Positions 6,515-11,988 of a DNA stretch of 11,988 bases are shown piece after piece. The first letter of the stretch is position 1, and every line of letters begins with the position of its first letter. The position numbers and the translations under genes were made by a program. The notes under the pieces are model-generated. The model saw nothing but the letters and a program-made list of their open reading frames with translations. It had not been told where the DNA came from and did no database searches. Origin of the DNA: an uncultured Bacteroidales bacterium (lineage in GTDB: Bacteria > Bacteroidota > Bacteroidia > Bacteroidales > Lentimicrobiaceae); contig CALCQV010000068.1 of the NCBI GenBank assembly GCA_937894795.1, positions 1 to 11,988 of the forward strand. Direction: 5' to 3'.

Positions 6515-7609
6515 TTATCCTATTTCCTCTTTTAATATTTCGATCTCTTCAGTCAGTTTCGGTATCACCTCACCCGGTTTCACCTCCTCCTCAAAGAATC
6601 CGTGTATATCTTTATAGCAGTTGGAGCAGTATAACCGGTCAGCATCATTCTCCCTGCCGCAATCGCATACCCACAGTTCCCGTTCCTTGATGAACAGCAA
6701 CTTCTTCTTAACTGTACGTATCCCTTTGTCCACGAAAGTATTGGAAATAATTGCTAAAATATCATCCATCAGTCTTATATCCACCTCATTATAAGCCATC
6801 TTCTGGGCAGTAAGCAGATGCACTCCTGTTTTTTGCAACGTGAACTTGTCTGATTTCACGAAGTCCATGATTTTGGCATAATCCACCAGATTAAGCTCTT
6901 TCACAATATCAATGATACTGCTGCGCGCCTGAAATGAAGGTTCCTCCATCAGTTTATCGTAAAGACAACCAATAGCCAGTTCAGTATCAATAGCAGAGAA
7001 ATACTCCTTTAGGTTGCGGTTCAGGAACTCCACATGCTCACTTATATATCCTTTGCTTGTTTCAACCGCCTGCAGGAATCTCTCCAATATGAAAGGCGCC
7101 ATTTCGGCCACCTTATTCGTCTTCACGAAATCCCAGAACTCTTCGTTCGTTACCAGTGTCCCTTTCTCACCGGCAGTAACATACTCCCTCTTTTTCTTAA
7201 GGAAGTTATACTTCTCAATGCTCACACTTCCGGCCTTCGATTTATGTGAAGAGACAGCAGCCTGCACCGGAAACTTCGCCCGTGCAGCGGTTCCTATGGC
7301 AGTAACCATAATCATCGACTTACCCTGGGCCGACACCTCATCATTGTCGATCTTCAATCCCAGCACACAATTACCCCCCAATGCATGTGCCTTCTTCCTA
7401 AGCTCCTCAATCACCTCATCATTGATCGTCGCCAGCGTATTCTGATAGGTATTCGACTTCCCTCCGAAGAAATCGGAGAAACCTGCAATAAAATCCTTAA
7501 ACAGATTCATGCCCACCACCACGTGCGCTGCCACCGGCTCCAGGTAATCCTCAATCACCACACCATCAAAACCCGAAGTAGTGGTAACCTTTACGTTTTT
7601 TGCTTTCAT
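6515..7609 (-). CDS. YbjQ/UPF0145 heavy-metal-binding-domain protein with C-terminal zinc ribbon
   Basis: A 364-residue cytoplasmic protein. Residues 1-115 match the UPF0145/YbjQ domain: a start around VTTTSGFDG, the central GMNLFKDF segment, the helix IEELRKKAHALGGNCVLGLKID and a closing strand ending VTAIGTA. YbjQ domains are small pentameric folds named for suspected metal binding; their biochemical role is not settled. Residues about 150-305 are predicted helical and unfamiliar to me. Residues 315-331 form a zinc ribbon, with Cys315 and Cys317 (CDC) and Cys328 and Cys331 (CSNC). An acidic tail follows. The usual YbjQ protein is only about 100 residues, so this is an extended multidomain version. 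The ATG at 7609 lies 8 bp after the stop of the upstream DUF1801-like gene, so the two probably share a transcript. No signal peptide or membrane segment is seen. Confidence 0.85.
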   Translation of the reverse strand: MKAKNVKVTTTSGFDGVVIEDYLEPVAAHVVVGMNLFKDFIAGFSDFFGGKSNTYQNTLATINDEVIEELRKKAHALGGNCVLGLKIDNDEVSAQGKSMIMVTAIGTAARAKFPVQAAVSSHKSKAGSVSIEKYNFLKKKREYVTAGEKGTLVTNEEFWDFVKTNKVAEMAPFILERFLQAVETSKGYISEHVEFLNRNLKEYFSAIDTELAIGCLYDKLMEEPSFQARSSIIDIVKELNLVDYAKIMDFVKSDKFTLQKTGVHLLTAQKMAYNEVDIRLMDDILAIISNTFVDKGIRTVKKKLLFIKERELWVCDCGRENDADRLYCSNCYKDIHGFFEEEVKPGEVIPKLTEEIEILKEEIG

Positions 7610-7617
7610 TAACCGTG

Positions 7618-7818
7618 CTATTTATATTTATCGTTCATGAATACCCCATTATAAAACCAGATAGCAAAATAGTTCTTGAAGCCTCCGTAACTCACCACAT
7701 TTTTGCCGTTCAGCGTATATACATCCGAGCCCCATTTAGTGGCTTTTACCAGAAGTGTCTTATCAAGAATAGAACCAATCAGGTGCAGTTCCTCTTCCCA
7801 CTGTGCATTATAGTCCAT
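7618..7818 (-). CDS. Short DUF1801/YdeI-like protein, probably a C-terminally truncated remnant
   Basis: A 66-residue reading frame that resembles the first part of DUF1801-family proteins: a helix with LIGSILDKTLL, then KWGSDVYTLNGKNVV, then the aromatic stretch GGFKNYFAIWFYNG. Full members usually run well past 100 residues and continue with a KAMR/W-rich helical region after the point where this frame stops (TAG at 7618-7620). I infer truncation, though a genuinely short variant cannot be excluded. The next gene begins 8 bp later, so an ancestral deletion joining the two is possible. A TAACTTTGC -7-type element lies 21 bp upstream of the ATG at 7818, suggesting that it is still transcribed and leads a two-gene operon. 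Confidence 0.65.
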   Translation of the reverse strand: MDYNAQWEEELHLIGSILDKTLLVKATKWGSDVYTLNGKNVVSYGGFKNYFAIWFYNGVFMNDKYK

Positions 7819-7838
7819 AGGTTAAGTGTTGATGTTAT

Positions 7839-7847
7839 GCAAAGTTA
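7839..7847 (-). promoter_or_regulatory. Bacteroidota -7 promoter element for the DUF1801-like / YbjQ-like operon
   Basis: Read leftward, TAACTTTGC is an exact match to the Bacteroidota -7 consensus TAnnTTTGC. It lies 21 bp before the ATG at 7818, a normal leader length. No good TTTG -33 element is visible at the usual distance; the region upstream is occupied by a 12-bp direct repeat. Confidence 0.5.
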
Positions 7848-7855
7848 TATAAATA

Positions 7856-7881
7856 TCAGCAGTCAGCTCTCAGCAGTCAGC
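7856..7881. repeat. 12-bp direct repeat TCAGCAGTCAGC, two copies
   Basis: Two identical copies of TCAGCAGTCAGC lie at 7856-7867 and 7870-7881, separated by TC. Each copy has an internal CAG/TCAG periodicity. It lies just upstream of the -7 element of the leftward DUF1801-like operon. Function is unknown. Confidence 0.7.
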
Positions 7882-7909
7882 TTCCCATCCTCCTTCCTTT
7901 TTTGTTCTC

Positions 7910-7943
7910 CCGACAAGTCGGAGCCTGTCCCGATCTATCGGGA
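7910..7943. repeat. Pair of adjacent GC-rich palindromes (REP-like)
   Basis: CCGAC-AA-GTCGG (7910-7921) and TCCCGAT-CT-ATCGGGA (7928-7943) are perfect inverted repeats with two-base centres, six bases apart. Such compact paired palindromes between genes resemble dispersed repeats frequent in Bacteroidota genomes. Copy number in this genome cannot be judged from one window. Confidence 0.55.
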
Positions 7944-8163
7944 ACAAGTTTTGTTCTTGGTTGGCTCCTCATCCCTAAATCACTTCTCTTTGCTTCGACC
8001 AGGCTCAGCACAGGAAAGGCGAAGGGACTCTGGGCTAAGCGCTCAAGGTTGAAACCCTTCAAATAAAGCGCCTACGCTGCTTGTCGTGAGATAATACGCT
8101 TCACTCGGCATGACGGGGGCCGCGTTATATAGCAATGAAAAAAAAAGCAAGCGATTAAGCGAC

Positions 8164-9525
8164 TTATCTAACCATCAATTTTCCTGACAGGGTTTGGCGA
8201 CTGTTACTGATGGTATAGAAATACAAACCTCTTTTGAGTTTTTCTATATTCACTATCGTTTTGTTGCTTGTAATGGGCATTTCTACACAGACTTTTCCCA
8301 GTGTGTTGGTGAGGATTATAACACCACGATCCATTGCGGGCCTACCTTGCGCTGTTAAGGGTGCCTCAAATACCACGCTTTTATAGGCTGGATTCGGGTA
8401 CACCGAATAAACCGGCTCATCGGCGGGAATACTTGTACTGGTGATTATACCGAGTGAATTGGTTTTAAATAGGTACGGCTGAACTATATCCCAGGTTTGG
8501 TCCCTGGCACCGCAGGCAACATATCCACCATCAGGGGCAAGCTTTAAATCCCAGGCCGTTGTGGAATCATTTCCAATCATTTGTGTCCATAGGCTGTCGC
8601 CTTCCATGCTTCTGGAATGTAACATGATATGCGATGTATTATAGTCAAATGCAGCACCTAGGATAACCAGCCGGTTGTCGTTATTGATCACATATTTATA
8701 AAATCCGCAATAATATGGAAATACCTGTTCTGATATGGAAACAATGGTACCATCAGTCAGATATCTGAACACATAGGAGATAGATGGCGGACAATTGGGT
8801 TCATGGTAGGAGCCAACGCTCAGTATCTCATCCCCTACGGCTTTGCTGTCGTATAGTATCACCGGTAGGTTTGTTTGAAGTTCAAACGTCGCCAATGTAT
8901 CGGAACCTGCAGGTCGGTAATAAAAATCATTTTCAAAGGGCAATCCGGTAAATCCATCATGATAACTTGCCGTAATTACCGCCTCGCCATTATCTTTAAC
9001 CGCCATGGAGAATACGGTTGCCTCACCAAGCTCGTCGGCAAACCGCTCTGACCGCCATATGCTATCGCCCGTGGCAGCATCCATGGTATAGAGGTAGCAT
9101 CCCTTTGTAGCCATCCACAGTGTGTTACCGGTCAATTGCATTTCAAAGCTGTAGTTATCAACATACGTTGACCAGATCAGATCGCCTGAAGGACTAAACT
9201 TTGCCAGGTTCTTGCTTCCACGGTAGAAGGAAACATACATATTCCCCTCACTGTCCTGTGTTCCCACAGTATTGCCAAAAGATGTTATGTTAAAGTCATA
9301 ATCCTTCGTCCAGAGGGTGTCCCCATCCAGATCGGTCTTTATAAGACAAAAGTATAATTTGTCCTTTTGCCCGATAAAAGCCATTACAAAGCCGTCATCC
9401 TGTGAAAATACCACATCGGCAAATGCCTGTTGGTAGAATGGATATTGTTTTTCAAAGGTAAACTGGGCGGCTGCCACAAGTGTCATAAAGCTGATTCCCA
9501 AAGAAAAGATTAGTTTTTTCATCAT
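8164..9525 (-). CDS. Secreted T9SS cargo protein with Por C-terminal sorting domain
   Basis: A 453-residue exported protein of unknown specific function. The N-terminus (MMKKLIFSLGISFMTLVAAAQ) is a classical Sec signal peptide, with probable cleavage after AAA or AQ near residue 20. The body, about residues 25-370, repeats short segments such as GDTLWTKDY, GDLIWSTY and GDSIWRSE, each centred on a G-D/E-x-x-W pattern typical of beta-propeller-like or PQQ-like repeats found in Bacteroidota surface proteins. From residue 375 a type A T9SS sorting domain follows: VYPNPA, then LTNTLGKV, then LKRGLYFYTI and the closing GKLMVR. It would cross the outer membrane by the Por system and end up at the surface or outside. 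The second ATG (9522) is an equally good start. It is divergent from the gene at 9745. Ligand or enzyme activity is not evident. Confidence 0.88.
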   Translation of the reverse strand: MMKKLIFSLGISFMTLVAAAQFTFEKQYPFYQQAFADVVFSQDDGFVMAFIGQKDKLYFCLIKTDLDGDTLWTKDYDFNITSFGNTVGTQDSEGNMYVSFYRGSKNLAKFSPSGDLIWSTYVDNYSFEMQLTGNTLWMATKGCYLYTMDAATGDSIWRSERFADELGEATVFSMAVKDNGEAVITASYHDGFTGLPFENDFYYRPAGSDTLATFELQTNLPVILYDSKAVGDEILSVGSYHEPNCPPSISYVFRYLTDGTIVSISEQVFPYYCGFYKYVINNDNRLVILGAAFDYNTSHIMLHSRSMEGDSLWTQMIGNDSTTAWDLKLAPDGGYVACGARDQTWDIVQPYLFKTNSLGIITSTSIPADEPVYSVYPNPAYKSVVFEAPLTAQGRPAMDRGVIILTNTLGKVCVEMPITSNKTIVNIEKLKRGLYFYTISNSRQTLSGKLMVR

Positions 9526-9720
9526 GCCGGATTCCGTTTTAAAACAACACCAAATAATAATCTATAAGATGGTGTAAATATATGATATTTTCGTCCCGGT
9601 GTCAAGCTGTAGTTATTCATATACGGAGGCACAGCGACAAATTCCAGCATTTGTGGTGGGAAGTAAGATTATTGCAGTGAATAAAATGGTGCAGGAGTAC
9701 ATGATTGAATCCGTTTTAAA

Positions 9721-9729
9721 TATCTTTGC
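9721..9729 (+). promoter_or_regulatory. Bacteroidota -7 promoter element for the gene at 9745
   Basis: TATCTTTGC is an exact match to TAnnTTTGC and lies 15 bp before the ATG at 9745, giving a short leader. It is preceded directly by TCCGTTTTAAA (9710-9720), which also occurs at 9533-9543 beside the start of the divergent gene. A well-placed TTTG -33 element is not seen. Confidence 0.55.
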
Positions 9730-9744
9730 AAAAAGCATTTATCC

Positions 9745-11415
9745 ATGAGTAAATTATCGTGTTCAGAATCCAAAAAGTCTGCTGAATGTATCAGCCTAAT
9801 CATTTTCATGTTACTAGTACTTACCGTTATGAACGTCAGTGGTGAAGAGTGCCGGCGAATGGTTTACGTTTATGATATTGCAGTAAATGTACCAGATGCC
9901 TCGCCTCTGCTTTATCAAGCCAGTGATGGTTGTGTTGAACAATTGCTGCTTAACTCAAAGGGTTCGAATGAATATTTTAGTCTTGATTTTCAACCCGTTC
10001 GTATCCTGAAACCGGCAACTGAACAGGAACTTATCGGCGCAAGCCAAGGCCCCTACTCCAACATCGACTATATGGTTTACGGCGAATTGGCCGAAACCGG
10101 AACCGGCCGATACTCCATCAAACTACATCTGGTAACAGCCAATACCCGTGATGTGATTGCCAGTTCAGGTTCCACCTTTACTGACCCTTCGGAAGCAAAA
10201 TTTGCCGGCATGACGGCAGCCCTTGGTCTTGGCGGTACCGCTACTTCTTCACGCCGACTGATTGACGTTATTACCGATTATGAAAAAAAGGTCAGAAAAG
10301 ACGACAACAGTAAAGCCATCTGCCCTGAGTTGGTGTATCTTATGAAGGAAAAACAGATTGAAGCAGAAACAGAGCATGATGTATTGCTCATGTTCCAACT
10401 AAAGGATGCTGATGACATGCCGGTTAAAAATGCTGATGTTTATGTGAGGTGTGATGAAGGAAGCCTCGATAAGGAAGAAACCAAATCAGATCAGTATGGC
10501 ATGGTGAAATTTATGCATAAAACACCCGACAAAAGAACGGAATACAGCATCCGTTGTTTCGCCAAAACAACCGCCCCCAGTGAAAAGATAATCCGCGTTG
10601 ACGATGTATTCATTCCCGTGAAGGTTAAAAAGAAAGTAACGGAGCTTGTAGGTGAGATCCAAATTCAGGAAATTACCAAAACCGGACATCCAACCCTGGC
10701 AAATTCAGAACAGGGTAAAAGCACTTTTCAGTCCTTTGCCGTTTCGTCGCTTGACCTGACCATTATGCCCGAACGTATTACAGAGATCAACGAACACAGT
10801 GAAGTATTGAGCAGGGCACTTACCGAAACAGATCAGTTCAACATTGTACATGGCTTAACCATGAAAAATAAAAATGGCGAACCCGTTGACATCAGGAGCG
10901 AATCAGAATATACCGAATATCAGCCATGTGACGACAAAATGCAACTGATCATGAACGAACAGATCAGAGGCAGCAGCAACGGTTTCGACATCCACGTGTC
11001 TATTGCGCTTGAAAGAGGAATGGAAACCGGTAATATCACTTTGGCGGGCCTAAGTCCCAAATACTGTCTTGTAATCAAATCCGGTTCGAATGCCCGGCAG
11101 CTGTTCCAATCGGCAAAATACTTTACCACAGCCACAAGAAGCGGTCAAATGAGAAGCTATGCCTGTGGCGATCTGACCTCTTTCACTGAACAACTCAATC
11201 CCAAATACAGCCTGGCACACGGCACTTTTGAATATACAATGAGCAAAAATGATCAGGAAATGCATGAAGTGATAATTCCCCTTTCCATACCAAACAGCAA
11301 GGCACTGGAAGCATACCTTCTTGATCCGGTAGGCACATACAGCATAACCGTATCAGGCACATCAAGAAAGACTACGAAGAAAAAGAAACTAAAATCAACG
11401 CCACGCTCCTGCTGA
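9745..11415 (+). CDS. Exported protein of unknown function with Ig-like segment; 3' end probably frameshifted
   Basis: A 556-residue protein that I do not recognise. The N-terminus has a charged stretch and a hydrophobic segment (about residues 15-32, ISLIIFMLLVLTVMNV), so it is exported or membrane-anchored; a lipoprotein lipobox is not convincing. Residues about 38-150 contain a segment (YSNIDYMVYGELAETG, then YSIKLHLVTANTRDVIASS) resembling periplasmic CsgG/TolB-like N-terminal domains. Residues about 212-275 look like a bacterial Ig-like domain (MPVKNADVYVRCDEG, then DQYGMVKF). The remainder is beta-rich. The last residues in this frame are a Lys-rich tail ending STPRSC, unlike the rest. 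The -1 frame reads KKDYEEKETKINATLLLMPKE and stops at 11427-11429, which looks like the natural ending, so a one-base loss near 11355-11370 is likely. A TATCTTTGC -7 element lies just upstream. The domain readings are tentative. Confidence 0.75.
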   Translation: MSKLSCSESKKSAECISLIIFMLLVLTVMNVSGEECRRMVYVYDIAVNVPDASPLLYQASDGCVEQLLLNSKGSNEYFSLDFQPVRILKPATEQELIGASQGPYSNIDYMVYGELAETGTGRYSIKLHLVTANTRDVIASSGSTFTDPSEAKFAGMTAALGLGGTATSSRRLIDVITDYEKKVRKDDNSKAICPELVYLMKEKQIEAETEHDVLLMFQLKDADDMPVKNADVYVRCDEGSLDKEETKSDQYGMVKFMHKTPDKRTEYSIRCFAKTTAPSEKIIRVDDVFIPVKVKKKVTELVGEIQIQEITKTGHPTLANSEQGKSTFQSFAVSSLDLTIMPERITEINEHSEVLSRALTETDQFNIVHGLTMKNKNGEPVDIRSESEYTEYQPCDDKMQLIMNEQIRGSSNGFDIHVSIALERGMETGNITLAGLSPKYCLVIKSGSNARQLFQSAKYFTTATRSGQMRSYACGDLTSFTEQLNPKYSLAHGTFEYTMSKNDQEMHEVIIPLSIPNSKALEAYLLDPVGTYSITVSGTSRKTTKKKKLKSTPRSC

Positions 11416-11588
11416 TGCCAAAAGAGTAAATAATGTTCTTTTTTTTGGCGCTATGGTTAGCGAGCGGAGCGGGAGGCTATAATTATAGAGCATAGCTTGC
11501 CCCGGCTGGTGAACAACACCCCCTTTGTAATTCGAATATCAAATACTGCAGTTTATTGTTTTGATCTTGTCTATTGCCGTTTCAATAA

Positions 11589-11988
11589 TCATTGGGATAT
11601 GCCTTTTCTCTTATTTCTGCGGCGCCTCCTGATGTAGAGCGCCATTCGCCAGGCGATGATGATGAATATTATGATTACCCACAGGTATGAGAGCAGCGTC
11701 AGCAGTCGCAGGAAAATCTGCCAGCCTTCGCTGAATCCTGTGGTTAATTCAGTGAGGAAGCGGCCTGATATTCTTGTCTCTTTATGGAAATTGATGGTCA
11801 GCGTGCTGTAGTTTACCTGATTCTCAAGGTATTTGAGGCGACCTTCTATTGATTCAATGTCGGCGCGGAGGTTGGTGAGCTGCTCGTTGATGCTTACAAT
11901 ATCGCTCACGCTCTTTGATTGCTTCAACAGCTCCAACAGCTTCAGCTCTGATTCTTTCTTTATCTTCAGGCGTGCTTCGATGTCGATG
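11589..11988 (-). CDS. DUF4349 membrane protein, C-terminal part only (5' end outside window)
   Basis: The last 132 codons of a leftward gene cut by the right edge; the frame is open to 11988. It starts in an amphipathic coiled coil (IDIEARLKIKKESELKLLEL, then SVSDIVSINEQLTNLRADIESIEGRL), followed by YLENQVNYSTLTINF, a single hydrophobic transmembrane segment (LLSYLWVIIIFIIIAW) and an Arg/Lys-rich cytoplasmic tail. That order, including the xxLExRLKxL start, the NQVxYSTI strand and the C-terminal anchor, is the hallmark of DUF4349 proteins, which are usually N-terminal lipoproteins or signal-bearing proteins of about 250-320 residues. The role of the family is unknown. A TTG at 11936 is not a real start, because the reading frame and the family homology continue upstream of it. 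Confidence 0.85.
   Translation of the reverse strand, partial: IDIEARLKIKKESELKLLELLKQSKSVSDIVSINEQLTNLRADIESIEGRLKYLENQVNYSTLTINFHKETRISGRFLTELTTGFSEGWQIFLRLLTLLSYLWVIIIFIIIAWRMALYIRRRRRNKRKGISQ

Larger units (their letters stand above)
7819..8163. other. Gene-free 345-bp spacer with palindromes and short repeats
   Basis: No credible gene is seen. A direct repeat TCAGCAGTCAGC occurs at 7856-7867 and 7870-7881. Two adjacent palindromes follow: CCGAC-AA-GTCGG at 7910-7921 and TCCCGAT-CT-ATCGGGA at 7928-7943. Farther on, a CTTCGACCAGGCTCAGCAC-type segment (about 7996-8012) and a GGCATGACGGGGG segment (about 8107-8119) look like common dispersed intergenic repeats. An A9 run at about 8137-8145 could supply the U-tract for the leftward gene at 8164, but I find no clear stem beside it. 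Open frames across the region have the look of chance. Confidence 0.55.

Noticed and set aside
7600..8052. A 150-codon rightward open frame across the DUF1801-like gene and the repeat-rich spacer
   Set aside because: It is antisense to a recognisable fragment, then runs through palindromes and repeats, with no recognisable domain or plausible composition.
11355..11400. Programmed -1 ribosomal frameshifting at the A-rich end of the exported protein gene
   Set aside because: The A-rich stretch gives no proper X-XXY-YYZ heptamer in the reading frame, and no downstream stem-loop is clear; a mutation or read error is more likely.
11449..11496. Inverted repeats CGCTA/TAGCG, CTATAATTATAG and GCTATG/CATAGC between the last two genes as a terminator
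   Set aside because: Stems are short, alternatives compete, and the T-run lies on the wrong side for the rightward gene; no clear terminator can be assigned.
1..11988. CRISPR array, tRNA, rRNA, integrase or insertion-sequence genes
   Set aside because: None was seen on either strand: no regularly spaced repeats, no transposase or integrase motifs, no recognisable structural RNA.

Overview
The window looks like chromosomal DNA from an anaerobic, hydrogen-metabolising member of the Bacteroidota, probably of the Bacteroidales type. Four things point there. A secreted protein carries a type IX secretion (Por) C-terminal sorting domain. Two spacers contain TAnnTTTGC-like -7 elements. Genes lack clear Shine-Dalgarno sequences. 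The left half encodes hydrogenase-type electron-transfer subunits rich in Fe-S motifs.

Left part (1-5575): two divergent operons share a 151-bp spacer. Leftward run nuoE-like and nuoF-like genes (HndA/HydC- and HndC/HydB-type), the NADH-oxidising arm of an NADH-linked [FeFe]-hydrogenase. The nuoF-like gene runs off the left edge, and a catalytic hydA would be expected beyond it (inference). Rightward run three tightly packed genes: an 82-residue thioredoxin-like [2Fe-2S] protein, an [FeFe]-hydrogenase-like protein with a C-terminal PAS domain and altered H-cluster motifs, and a SpoIIE/PP2C-type phosphatase that begins on the base after the preceding stop codon. The set resembles the sensory hydrogenase (HydS) loci known from Thermotoga and Clostridia. 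A likely reading is that the HydS-like protein senses H2 or redox state and signals through the phosphatase, perhaps to control the divergent NADH-hydrogenase operon. The shared spacer holds two perfect tandem palindromes, TGTTA-N6-TAACA, 17 bp apart, which are strong candidates for a redox-regulator operator.

Middle part (5576-8163): an OsmC-family protein is followed by a structured, gene-free stretch with two strong hairpin terminators facing each other. Leftward then lie a UPF0145/YbjQ-like protein with a zinc ribbon and, just upstream of it, a short DUF1801-like fragment. A 345-bp spacer of palindromes and short repeats follows.

Right part (8164-11988): a leftward T9SS cargo protein diverges from a rightward exported protein with an Ig-like segment. 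The 3' end of the latter appears to be frameshifted. The last feature is the C-terminal part of a leftward DUF4349 membrane protein cut by the right edge.

The most interesting system is the divergent hydrogenase / sensory-hydrogenase / phosphatase locus with its tandem operator.
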